A DNA stretch of 64,000 bases. Source: Bacillus niameyensis. GTDB taxonomy: Bacteria; Bacillota; Bacilli; Bacillales; Bacillaceae_C. Below, piece by piece: positions 36,146-44,807 of this stretch. Position numbers and translations under genes: made by a program. The notes under the pieces were generated by a model, which worked only from the letters and a program-made list of their open reading frames with translations, made no database searches and was not told the DNA's origin. The stretch lies in the NCBI RefSeq assembly GCF_001375535.1, contig NZ_LN831197.1, positions 4,111,660 through 4,175,659 of the forward strand, in the 5' to 3' direction. The number at the start of each line of letters is the position of its first letter. The stretch's first letter is position 1.

Positions 36146-37225
36146 ATGACAGTTTTATGGATTAATTTTACAATGGTCTATTTTCTTTCCCTTTTTTCAA
36201 GATATTTCTCAACACCAACTTTTAAAACTGATTTATCAACTCCCCTGCGACCTAATAAAGTATTTGCTTTCGGAGCTTTGATGGTTTTAGTTTTAGTTTC
36301 TGGGCTACGTTCCAATATTGGAGATACTTACGTATATAAAAAAATTTATGAGACAAACGAATTTACGTGGGGCTACATTTCCTTACAAAAAGACATGGGT
36401 TTTGGCATTTTGCAAATGGCTCTAAAGATGTTTTCTGATGACCCTCAAATTATGATATTAGCAACAGCTGTCATCACAAACTTACTAATTATAATTGTCT
36501 TCTTTAAATACTCAAGAATGTTTGAAATCAGCACTTATGTATATGTAGCAGGTGGTCTGTTTTTAGTTTCTATGAATGGCATTAGACAATTATTAGCAGC
36601 ATCAATTATTTTTATAGGTACCAAATATTTAATTGAAGGCAATTGGGTAAGGTACTTTATAATCGTCTTTATTGCGTCCACTTTTCATCAAAGTGCTCTT
36701 ATTCTTGTACCTATTTATTTCATTGTAAGGTATAAAGCGTGGTCTAAGGCAACATATATTCTATTAATATTCTCTGTCGTTGTTGTAGTAGGTTATGAAC
36801 AATTTTCTTCTCTTTTGTTTTCTGCAATCGAAGACACTCAGTATGGGCATTATTCTGGCTTCGATGAAGGCGGTGCAAATATGATCCGCGTATTTGTAGA
36901 TGCGGTTCCACTCCTTATCGCCTTTTTAGGAAGGGAAAAACTAAGAGAGATCTTTCCAAGCAGTGATTACGTTGTGAATATGTCCTTAATCGGTCTGCTC
37001 TTTATGATAATTTCAACTCAAAACTGGATCTTTGCACGCTTTGCAATTTATTTTAATTTATATCAATTAATTCTAATTGCATGGATTATTAAACTTTTTC
37101 ATGAAAAATATCAAAGGTTTGTTTATTTCGCATTAATTGTATGCTATTTTTTTTACTACTATTATGAAAACGTAATTAACCAAACAATTGTCTATCGAAG
37201 TGGCTTTTTCGATGGGCTTTTTTAA
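36146..37225 (+). CDS. epsG: Polysaccharide polymerase EpsG
   Basis: 359 aa from the ATG at 36146. About ten membrane helices with the EpsG-family loop SGLRSNIGDTYVYKKIY near 50 and ISTFHQSA-like ASTFHQSALILVP in the middle. Predicted Wzy-type polymerase of the repeat unit. Length matches B. subtilis EpsG (367). Gene order is epsG before epsF, reversed relative to B. subtilis. Confidence 0.88.
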   Translation: MTVLWINFTMVYFLSLFSRYFSTPTFKTDLSTPLRPNKVFAFGALMVLVLVSGLRSNIGDTYVYKKIYETNEFTWGYISLQKDMGFGILQMALKMFSDDPQIMILATAVITNLLIIIVFFKYSRMFEISTYVYVAGGLFLVSMNGIRQLLAASIIFIGTKYLIEGNWVRYFIIVFIASTFHQSALILVPIYFIVRYKAWSKATYILLIFSVVVVVGYEQFSSLLFSAIEDTQYGHYSGFDEGGANMIRVFVDAVPLLIAFLGREKLREIFPSSDYVVNMSLIGLLFMIISTQNWIFARFAIYFNLYQLILIAWIIKLFHEKYQRFVYFALIVCYFFYYYYENVINQTIVYRSGFFDGLF

Positions 37226-37241
37226 TAAGGGGGTGAGTCGG

Positions 37242-38423
37242 ATGGAGTACCCGCAAAGGATCCTTCATATTGTCAGTGCAATGGGAAGGGGCGGCGCAGA
37301 AACATTAATCATGAATATATATAGAAAAATTGATCACAGTAAAGTGCAATTTGATTTTATAACTCATGGTGAGATGCATGGAGATTATGAAAATGAAATT
37401 TTATTACTTGGCGGACGTATTTACAATATACCAAGTCTTGGTGTTTCTGGACCCATTCAATATTTACGTAATTTGATAAAAATTATGTCCCGGGAAAAGT
37501 TTATCGCTGTTCATGCCCATACGGATTTTCAAAGTGGCTTTCCAGCACTAGCAGCAAAAATTTGTAAAATTAAATATCGGATCTGCCATTCTCACAGTAG
37601 TAATTGGTTAAAAAGTAATTATTTTAAAGAAAAGGTTACTTTGAAAATATTACAATCAATGATTAAGTTATCAGCTACACATCTTTGTAGTTGCAGTGAA
37701 GAAGCAACAGAGTTTTTATTTGGAAGAAAAAGGAATGTAATTTTTCTTAAAAATGCTATCGATTTAGAGAAATATGAGGATTTAGATTGGAGGAAGAGCA
37801 GAATAAGTGCAATAAGGGAGCTCCAATTGGAGGAAGACACAAAAATTATTGGGCACGTAGGTCGGTTTTCCGAGTCCAAGAATCATATGTTTATGTTAAA
37901 GCTATTAAAATCTTTAATATCTGAAGATACACGCTATAAGCTTTTATTTATTGGGGACGGTCCTCTTAAAAAGGAGATTGAAAACGAAGCTACCAAACAA
38001 GGATTACAGGAAAACATTCGATTCCTAGGAGTTCGATCCGATATTCCAAGACTTATGAAGGCTTTTGATCTATTTCTCTTCCCATCCTTATTTGAAGGCT
38101 TTGGCATTGTGATGCTAGAAGCTCAAAGTGCAGGAACACCATGTATTGCAGCAACAACAGTGCCTGCTAGTACGGATATGGGTCTTGGTTTAGTTAAGTA
38201 CGTTGACCTTGAAGACCCGATCGACAAGTGGTGTACGGAAATAAAAGCGGCCTTATCGTGGGAACGACCTGACCAACATACAATTTTTAATAAGATTACG
38301 AATCAAGGTTTTAATATTCAAGAGAATGTTAGTGATTGGCTAAAACTATATGGAATTTACGATCAGCAATCGAATAGCGAGGTTGTACATAATGAAGAAA
38401 AAAATCTTAATTTCTTCCTTTGA
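37242..38423 (+). CDS. epsF: Glycosyltransferase EpsF (GT4)
   Basis: 393 aa from the ATG at 37242 (GGGGGTGAG upstream). N-terminal RILHIVSAMGRGGAETLIMN, VHAHTDFQSGFPALAAKI and ICHSHSS closely follow B. subtilis EpsF; the donor site has GHVGRFSESKNH and LFPSLFEGFGIVMLEAQ. Its end overlaps the next gene by 32 nt. Confidence 0.9.
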   Translation: MEYPQRILHIVSAMGRGGAETLIMNIYRKIDHSKVQFDFITHGEMHGDYENEILLLGGRIYNIPSLGVSGPIQYLRNLIKIMSREKFIAVHAHTDFQSGFPALAAKICKIKYRICHSHSSNWLKSNYFKEKVTLKILQSMIKLSATHLCSCSEEATEFLFGRKRNVIFLKNAIDLEKYEDLDWRKSRISAIRELQLEEDTKIIGHVGRFSESKNHMFMLKLLKSLISEDTRYKLLFIGDGPLKKEIENEATKQGLQENIRFLGVRSDIPRLMKAFDLFLFPSLFEGFGIVMLEAQSAGTPCIAATTVPASTDMGLGLVKYVDLEDPIDKWCTEIKAALSWERPDQHTIFNKITNQGFNIQENVSDWLKLYGIYDQQSNSEVVHNEEKNLNFFL

Positions 38424-39591
38424 TTTAGCTATCGGCGGAGTAGAGCGTAGTCTGATCGGCCTATTGCAGCAAATGGATTATCAAAAATATGAGGTCGATT
38501 TAATGCTCTTTAAACATGAAGGTGAATTTCTTCCCTATTTACCCGCTGGACCGAAGCTTCTAACAGAAATCTCCCAATATACAACCTTTAGAAAATCGAT
38601 TAGGCAAGTTGTAGGAGAAGGACATTATCAAATTGGAATGTCACGTTTAATGGCCAAAATGGCTAGTATCATTCACGGAAAAGTAAAGCGGATTGATGAA
38701 CCAGGATATTTGACGATTCAATACGGTTGGGAGTTAGCAAACCCTGTCCTTCCAAAACTGAATAAAGAATATGATGTGGCCATAGGTTTCCTATGGCCAC
38801 ATCATTTTATCGGGGAAAAAGTAAACGCCAAGAAAAAAATTGGCTGGATTCATACTGACTATTCCAATATCCAACTTAATCAAAAAGTGGAGTCGCGGAT
38901 GTGGGAGAAGGTTGATGAGATTGTCGCGGTATCGGAAGAATGTTCTAAAACGTTCTTAACAATTTTTCCAGAGCTTACTAAAAAAATGCACGTGATTGAA
39001 AATATACTCTCACCACAAATGATTAAGGAATTAGCACAAGAGCCGGTTGATGAACTAAAGAATTCGCAAGGAAAAACAATACTTGTCACAGTTGGTCGGC
39101 TCTCACATGCAAAGGGAATCGATCAAGCCGTTCATGCTTGCAAGAGATTGATTGATGCTGGATATAATTTGGCTTGGTATGTGGTCGGCTATGGACCACT
39201 AGAGGAAGGGTTGAAAAAATTAATCATCGATCTAGAATTGCAGGATCACTTCTTTCTTCTAGGAAAAAAAGTAAATCCTTATCCCTATATAAAATCATGC
39301 GATATTTATGTGCAACCATCACGATATGAGGGAAAGGCCGTTACGATACGAGAAGCTCAAATTTTAGGAAAGCCTGTTGTGATGACTAATTTTCCGACCG
39401 CGAAAAGCCAAGCGAAGGACCAGTTCGATGCTGTTATAACTCCTCAGGATATTTCCGGGATTGTCGAAGGGATACAGGGCTTAATAGACAATGACTATTT
39501 AAGGAGAAAATTAATCTCGAATATGATTAAACAAGATTACGGAAACGAGACTGAAGTAGAAAAGTTGTATCAATTAATAGAAGCAACGTAA
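38392..39591 (+). CDS. Glycosyltransferase (GT4 family)
   Basis: 399 aa from the ATG at 38392, inside the end of epsF. N-terminus KKILISSFDLAIGGVERSL, then HTDYSN, TVGRLSHAKGIDQAVHA, YVVGYGPLEE and PYIKSCDIYVQPSRYEGKAVTIREA. Clearly paralogous to the two transferases at 46162 and 47349 (same GGVERSL/AEKSL start and IYVQ-SR-EG donor motif). The sugar transferred is not known. Confidence 0.87.
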   Translation: MKKKILISSFDLAIGGVERSLIGLLQQMDYQKYEVDLMLFKHEGEFLPYLPAGPKLLTEISQYTTFRKSIRQVVGEGHYQIGMSRLMAKMASIIHGKVKRIDEPGYLTIQYGWELANPVLPKLNKEYDVAIGFLWPHHFIGEKVNAKKKIGWIHTDYSNIQLNQKVESRMWEKVDEIVAVSEECSKTFLTIFPELTKKMHVIENILSPQMIKELAQEPVDELKNSQGKTILVTVGRLSHAKGIDQAVHACKRLIDAGYNLAWYVVGYGPLEEGLKKLIIDLELQDHFFLLGKKVNPYPYIKSCDIYVQPSRYEGKAVTIREAQILGKPVVMTNFPTAKSQAKDQFDAVITPQDISGIVEGIQGLIDNDYLRRKLISNMIKQDYGNETEVEKLYQLIEAT

Positions 39592-39607
39592 GGGAGGGAG
39601 ATAAAGA

Positions 39608-40645
39608 ATGGCAATCTTAATTACAGGTGGAGCCGGTTTTATTGGCAGCCATACATGTGTGGCGTTATTGGAAGCAGACTACGATATTGTTGTTGTGGAT
39701 AATTTTAGCAATAGTGAACCGGAAGCTTTACGTCGAGTGATGGAGATTACTGGAAAATCATTTAAAGTGTACGCATTTGATTTATTGAATGAGAAAGATT
39801 TGGAAACTGTTTTTATCGAAAATCACATTGAAGCTGTTATTCACTTTGCCGGACTAAAAGCAGTAGGCGAATCTGTTGCAATCCCACTTTCTTATTATCA
39901 AAACAACATTACTAGCACGGTCATTTTATGTGAAGTAATGAAGAAATTTAACGTGAAAAACTTAGTCTTCAGCTCATCGGCAACTGTCTATGGAATCCCA
40001 GAGCAAAATCCAATTAGTGAGGATGCAAATCTATGGGCAATGAACCCCTATGGCCGTACAAAATTGATGATTGAAGAGATATTGCGAGACCTTTATCAAT
40101 CTGATCAAAGTTGGAGTATTGCGCTTTTGCGTTATTTCAATCCGATTGGGGCTCATGAAAGTGGAATGATTGGCGAAAATCCGCAGGGAACGCCCAATAA
40201 CATTATGCCGTATGTTACACAAGTGGCAATTGGGAAACTTCGGGAGTTAAAGGTTTTCGGTAATAATTATCCAACTATAGATGGAACAGGAGTAAGAGAC
40301 TATATACATGTAGTCGATCTTGCTCATGGTCATTTAATGGCACTTGAAAAAATTTGCGGGCAAACGGGAATCGAAGCGTATAATCTTGGAACTGGCAAAG
40401 GATATAGCGTGTTAGAGTTGATATCAACATTCGAGAAAATATCAGGCGTGAAAATTCCCTATCGAATAGTAGAGAGAAGGCCGGGGGACAGTGCAGTGAG
40501 CTTTGCTGATCCTTCAAAAGCCGAGCGGGAACTAGGTTGGGCAGCCAAAAAGGGGCTCGCAGAAATGTGTGCAGATTCTTGGAGATGGCAATCAAAAAAT
40601 CCGAAGGGATATGAGGAATTAAAAGGTATGAAGGCCTTATTGTAA
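39608..40645 (+). CDS. galE: UDP-glucose 4-epimerase
   Basis: 345 aa. GGAGFIGSHTCVALLEADYDIVVVDN, HFAGLKAVGES, catalytic SSATVYG with YGRTK, RYFNPIGAHESG. Interconverts UDP-glucose and UDP-galactose (possibly also the GlcNAc pair), supplying galactose for the exopolysaccharide. GGGAGGGAG precedes the ATG. Absent from the B. subtilis eps operon, so a different repeat unit is likely. Confidence 0.93.
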   Translation: MAILITGGAGFIGSHTCVALLEADYDIVVVDNFSNSEPEALRRVMEITGKSFKVYAFDLLNEKDLETVFIENHIEAVIHFAGLKAVGESVAIPLSYYQNNITSTVILCEVMKKFNVKNLVFSSSATVYGIPEQNPISEDANLWAMNPYGRTKLMIEEILRDLYQSDQSWSIALLRYFNPIGAHESGMIGENPQGTPNNIMPYVTQVAIGKLRELKVFGNNYPTIDGTGVRDYIHVVDLAHGHLMALEKICGQTGIEAYNLGTGKGYSVLELISTFEKISGVKIPYRIVERRPGDSAVSFADPSKAERELGWAAKKGLAEMCADSWRWQSKNPKGYEELKGMKALL

Positions 40646-40751
40646 ATCCCCCTTTTTAAAAAGGGTTTCTTCGTGAAGGCGCGTTCGCGTTAAACAGATT
40701 TTCTTCATGATAGCATTAATTTCAATTGCAATATAAGGAAGTGGAAAACAT

Positions 40752-40901
40752 ATGCAACAAATAGCACCTTTATCAAGCCAGCAGTTCAAACAGCTGTTAG
40801 AAGATGTCTATCAACTAGTGGAAGGATCCAATTTTATTAGTGCAGAAGATACGATCAAACTAATTCAATTAAAATGGCTAGCATTCCAAATAGAGAAATA
40901 A
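40752..40901 (+). CDS. Small protein in the eps operon, function unknown
   Basis: 49 aa from the ATG at 40752 with AAGGAAGTGG upstream, in the 281-bp gap between galE and epsL. Sequence MQQIAPLSSQQFKQLLEDVY... is amphipathic and helical, with no membrane segment. It was compared by eye with SinI, SlrA and YvfG and resembles none convincingly. An A/T palindrome (CCCTTTTTAAAAAGGG) lies just after galE. Confidence 0.5.
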   Translation: MQQIAPLSSQQFKQLLEDVYQLVEGSNFISAEDTIKLIQLKWLAFQIEK

Positions 40902-40926
40902 ATCGTTTATTTAGGGGTTGGAAAAA

Positions 40927-41541
40927 GTGAAAAGATGTTTTGATTTTTTTAGCTCGATTTTCTTATTTATTATCTTTTCACCAATTATGTTGCTCATTAG
41001 TCTCTTCATCAAGTTAACACAGGGTGGCCCTGTATTGTTTACTCAACAACGTCCGGGCCTACATGGCATTCCGATTCATATATTCAAATTCCGCACAATG
41101 ACAAATAAAAGGGACAACAAGGGAATTCTTTTACCTGATGAACAGAGGCTTACACGTTTTGGTCAATTTTTACGAAAAGCTAGTTTAGATGAATTACCGC
41201 AACTTTTGAATGTCATAAAAGGGGATCTGAGTCTCGTAGGTCCTCGGCCATTATTAATGGAATATTTACCACTGTATACGGAAGAGCAAGCAAAACGGCA
41301 TTTAGTGAAACCAGGAATCACAGGCTGGGCTCAAGTAAATGGCCGCAATGCTATTAGTTGGGAAGAGAAGTTTCAATTGGATGTTTGGTATGTATATCAC
41401 CATAATTTTTTATTAGATTTAAAGATATTATTATTAACTCTGAAAAAGGTCATTCGTTCGGAGGGAATTAATCAAGCTGGAAATGCCACTGTTGAAACCT
41501 TTAAAGGTTCAAAGTCAATCTGGAAAGAGGGGCATGGATGA
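40927..41541 (+). CDS. epsL: Priming undecaprenyl-phosphate sugar transferase EpsL
   Basis: 204 aa from GTG 40927. One N-terminal membrane helix, then the polyprenyl-phosphate glycosyl-1-P transferase core: QQRPGLHGIPIHIFKFRTM, ASLDELPQLLNVIKGDLSLVGPRPLL, KPGITGWAQVNGRNAISWEEKF. It puts the first sugar-phosphate on undecaprenyl phosphate, starting the repeat unit. Very close to B. subtilis EpsL. Overlaps epsM by ATGA. Confidence 0.93.
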   Translation: MKRCFDFFSSIFLFIIFSPIMLLISLFIKLTQGGPVLFTQQRPGLHGIPIHIFKFRTMTNKRDNKGILLPDEQRLTRFGQFLRKASLDELPQLLNVIKGDLSLVGPRPLLMEYLPLYTEEQAKRHLVKPGITGWAQVNGRNAISWEEKFQLDVWYVYHHNFLLDLKILLLTLKKVIRSEGINQAGNATVETFKGSKSIWKEGHG

Positions 41542-42182
41542 AAATAGCGATTATTGGTCAGGGTGGTCATAGTAAAGTGATTCGTGATTTGATTTCTTTT
41601 AATCAGCATGATCAAATTATTGCTTATCTGGATGATAAAATAACCGATTTTTATCAACGGGACAATATTTATTTTGGACCGATTTTTTATGCAGAGTTCC
41701 TTAAGAATATGTTTCACGATCTGAAACTTTTTATTGCAATCGGTCATAATCAAACACGAAAAGCGATTGTGAACCGACTGCAGTTTCCAGCAGAGAACTA
41801 TATAACACTTATCCATAAAACAGCTATTGTGAGCCCGAGCTCCAAAATTGGCCACGGATCGATCCTTATGGCTCATTCTACTGTGAATGCAGACTCCTTA
41901 ATCGGAGAGCATACGATCATTAATACTAGTTCCGTTGTTGAACATGATAGTCGAGTTGGTGATTTTGTGCATATTTCCCCTAATGCGACTTTAACAGGCT
42001 CTGTTCAAGTTGAGGATGGTGTGCATATCGGCGCAGGGGCTACGGTCATACCTAATCTTACTATTGGTGAGTGGTCCGTGATAGGAGCGGGTGCAACCGT
42101 GATCGATTCTATACCAGCAAGTAGCATCGCTGTGGGCGTACCGGCCAGAGTGAAAAATAAACATATGACAGAAGGTGTATAA
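41538..42182 (+). CDS. epsM: Sugar O/N-acetyltransferase EpsM (PglD-like)
   Basis: 214 aa. N-terminal nucleotide-sugar-binding part (IIGQGGHSKVIRDLI) and a C-terminal left-handed beta helix of hexapeptide repeats (VEDGVHIGAGATVIPNLTIGEWSVIGAGATVI) with the catalytic His in VEHDSRVGDFVHIS. It should acetylate the UDP-4-amino sugar formed by EpsN, completing a bacillosamine-type donor. Same order as B. subtilis epsLMN. Confidence 0.92.
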   Translation: MKIAIIGQGGHSKVIRDLISFNQHDQIIAYLDDKITDFYQRDNIYFGPIFYAEFLKNMFHDLKLFIAIGHNQTRKAIVNRLQFPAENYITLIHKTAIVSPSSKIGHGSILMAHSTVNADSLIGEHTIINTSSVVEHDSRVGDFVHISPNATLTGSVQVEDGVHIGAGATVIPNLTIGEWSVIGAGATVIDSIPASSIAVGVPARVKNKHMTEGV

Positions 42183-43352
42183 ATGATTGATACATCTAAA
42201 CAAGGCAAAATTTTTCTATCTCCACCACATTTGTCTGGTAATGAATGGAAATATATGAAAGATGCAATTGATTCGAATTGGATTGCCCCATTAGGACCTA
42301 ACGTAGACGCGTTTGAAAATGAACTTGCTCACTATGTTGGCGCAGCCGGGGCAGTTGCTGTCAGTTCTGGAACAGCAGCGATTCATTTGGCGCTCATATT
42401 ATTGGATGTGAAAAAAGGTGATACTGTATTTTGTTCCTCTCTTACATTTGTAGCAAGTGCGAATCCGATTCTTTATCAAGGAGCAGAGCCAGTTTTTATC
42501 GATTCGGAACCGGAAACATGGAATATGTCTCCAGAAGCATTAAAAAGGGCTTTTCAAGAAGCTAATTTGACAGGGAAACTACCTAGAGCCGTAATCGTCG
42601 TGGATTTATATGGGCAAAGCGCTAAAATGGATGAAATTCTCGCGCTCTGTAATCAATATGACGTTCCTTTGATCGAGGATTCTGCTGAATCACTTGGTTC
42701 AACTTATAAAGGTCAGTCATGCGGGACGTTAGGAAAGTTTGGCGTTTTTTCTTTCAATGGAAATAAAATTATTACGACTTCAGGTGGTGGTATGTTAGTA
42801 TCCGATGATTTAGAGGCATTAAAAAAAGCCCGCTTTCTTGCAACACAAGCAAGGGATCCCGCTCCCCACTATCAACATAGCGAAATAGGGTTTAATTACC
42901 GTATGAGTAATATTTTGGCTGGAATCGGTAGAGCACAGCTAGAAAACATTGAGGAAAGAGTGGCTACAAAGAGACTAATCTTTTCATATTATTATGAAGA
43001 ATTATCAGGGATTCCCGGTCTTCACTTTATGCCCGAATTGAAAAACACAAGGTCTAATCGCTGGCTAACTACTCTCACGATTAATGAAAATATAACAGGG
43101 ATTTCCTCTAATAAACTACTACATTCTTTAACTGAAAAAAATATAGAAGCTCGTCCAGTATGGAAACCATTACATTTGCAGCCACTATTCAAAGGTATTA
43201 AGTATTATCCGCACAATGAGCACAGTCTATCAGATCAATTATTTATGACGGGCATATGTCTACCTTCAGGAACGAATATTACCGAAATAGAGATGATGCG
43301 AGTAATAAATTGTTTAAAAGATACGTTAAAAAATCCAGCCAAAATCGGTTAA
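42183..43352 (+). CDS. epsN: UDP-4-amino-sugar aminotransferase EpsN
   Basis: 389 aa. DegT/DnrJ/EryC1 fold: SSGTAAIHLALI, LIEDSAESLGSTY, and the PLP Lys in FSFNGNKIITTSGGGML (the PglE/EpsN-type FNGNK rather than the HPVK of SpsC). It aminates the 4-keto sugar made by EpsC. Starts 0 nt after epsM. Confidence 0.93.
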   Translation: MIDTSKQGKIFLSPPHLSGNEWKYMKDAIDSNWIAPLGPNVDAFENELAHYVGAAGAVAVSSGTAAIHLALILLDVKKGDTVFCSSLTFVASANPILYQGAEPVFIDSEPETWNMSPEALKRAFQEANLTGKLPRAVIVVDLYGQSAKMDEILALCNQYDVPLIEDSAESLGSTYKGQSCGTLGKFGVFSFNGNKIITTSGGGMLVSDDLEALKKARFLATQARDPAPHYQHSEIGFNYRMSNILAGIGRAQLENIEERVATKRLIFSYYYEELSGIPGLHFMPELKNTRSNRWLTTLTINENITGISSNKLLHSLTEKNIEARPVWKPLHLQPLFKGIKYYPHNEHSLSDQLFMTGICLPSGTNITEIEMMRVINCLKDTLKNPAKIG

Positions 43353-43366
43353 AGAGGTATAAATAA

Positions 43367-43711
43367 ATGATAGGGAAAAATATTAGCGAGATTCGGAAAA
43401 GAAAGGGGCTTACATTAACAGAATTAGCAGAACGTGCGGGAATTGCTAAGTCCAATTTAAGTAATATTGAACGAAACCTAAATCAAAATCCTTCTATTAA
43501 TATAATTGAAAAAATAGCGGTTGTTTTGGGGGTAGACGTTGATACTTTATTAAACACAAACACAAATGTAGAAGCGAAACAACAAGAAATTGAGGAAGAA
43601 TGGATCGATCTCATCCATGAATTAAAAGAATCAGGAGTAGAGAAGGAACAAATCCAAGGTTTTAAAACATTAATGGAATTCATTAAATGGCAAAATACAC
43701 AGGAAAAATAA
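43367..43711 (+). CDS. SinR/SlrR-like biofilm repressor
   Basis: 114 aa, the size of SinR (111). Residues 1-65 are an HTH_3 DNA-binding domain; the recognition helix IAKSNLSNIERN is nearly that of B. subtilis SinR (VAKSYLSSIERN). Residues about 75-110 (EEWIDLIHELKESGVEKEQIQGF...) form the SinI/SinR-type multimerisation helical hook. It should bind the GTTCTTT palindromes found before eps and the lasso genes. It lies inside the eps operon, 14 nt after epsN, so it would be repressed by its own product. No sinI-like antirepressor is adjacent. I cannot say whether the genome has another SinR. Confidence 0.88.
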   Translation: MIGKNISEIRKRKGLTLTELAERAGIAKSNLSNIERNLNQNPSINIIEKIAVVLGVDVDTLLNTNTNVEAKQQEIEEEWIDLIHELKESGVEKEQIQGFKTLMEFIKWQNTQEK

Positions 43712-43730
43712 CCGTAAGTAGGCGAGTAAC

Positions 43731-44771
43731 ATGATGCAAAAGGTAAGTGTGATTGTCCCTATTTATAAAGTTGAAAAATATTTGCGCCGATGTGTAGACA
43801 GTATTTTGGAACAAACCTATACAAATTTAGAAATCATCCTTATAAATGATGGTTCACCTGATCAATGTGGGGAAATAATTGAAGAGTACGCGAGAAAAGA
43901 TAGCCGAATAATAGCAGTGCACAAGGAAAATGGAGGTTTATCGGATGCTAGAAACGTAGGGATAACCTTTGTTACAGGTGATTTCACTTTATTTCTTGAT
44001 AGCGATGATTGGTTAGAAAGAAACATGATCGATACATTGATAGAGATAAGCCAAACGTACAAAGCGGATGTCGTGCAATCGGCTTTTTTTTATGCTTATG
44101 CTGATCACTTGCTTTATGATGACCGCTTATATTTAAAAGACGATCCGCCACTTATTCTAAACAATCAGGAACTCATGTATGAACTTGTGAAAAATGATGT
44201 CGTAAAAAACTTCGCTTGGGGAAAACTTTATCGAACAAAATTGATCAATGGGCTTCCATTTAAAAAGGGAGTGCTATTTGAGGATGTATTTTGGGCGCAC
44301 CATGTAATGAAACGTGTTGAGAAATATGTCATCGTTCATCAACCACTTTGTTACTACTTTCAAAGAGATGACAGCATTGTCGCCAATTATTCGCTTGAAA
44401 ATTTAGCAATCCTAGAAGGACTGAAGGAAAGACATCGCTTTGTGGAAAAATATTATCCAGATCTAGTCAACGAATCCTATAAGTTGATCTTAAAAACTTG
44501 TTTGACTCATTATAACATGCTCGTCCTTCATAGAAAAAAAGATTATAAAGGCATACAAAAGCGAAAAATCCGTTCTTTTATTATGGAGAATTACGAAGGA
44601 TTTTCGAAAGCAGTGCAAAGAGATAAACAACTAAGGCAGCAATTTCGTCTTTTTACGATTCATCCATATATCAATATTAGTTTTCTTACTTCCAGAAAGT
44701 TGTTAAGGAAGCTAAGGCTCTTGCGACAACCTGCGGATTTGGAGAGGATTGAGTTGAGTTATCGAGTGTAA
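43731..44771 (+). CDS. Glycosyltransferase family 2 (EpsH/EpsJ-like)
   Basis: 346 aa. KVSVIVPIYKVEKYLRRCVDSI, IILINDGSPDQ, KENGGLSDARN and the metal-binding LFLDSDDW are GT-A/GT2 landmarks; WGKLYRTKLI and FEDVFWAHHV follow. Starts with ATGATG; either ATG is possible. Closest in style to EpsH/EpsJ of B. subtilis, without clear one-to-one assignment. Confidence 0.88.
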   Translation: MMQKVSVIVPIYKVEKYLRRCVDSILEQTYTNLEIILINDGSPDQCGEIIEEYARKDSRIIAVHKENGGLSDARNVGITFVTGDFTLFLDSDDWLERNMIDTLIEISQTYKADVVQSAFFYAYADHLLYDDRLYLKDDPPLILNNQELMYELVKNDVVKNFAWGKLYRTKLINGLPFKKGVLFEDVFWAHHVMKRVEKYVIVHQPLCYYFQRDDSIVANYSLENLAILEGLKERHRFVEKYYPDLVNESYKLILKTCLTHYNMLVLHRKKDYKGIQKRKIRSFIMENYEGFSKAVQRDKQLRQQFRLFTIHPYINISFLTSRKLLRKLRLLRQPADLERIELSYRV

Positions 44772-44807
44772 AGTAACTACCAATTATTTAAAGTGGAGAA
44801 AAATCAA

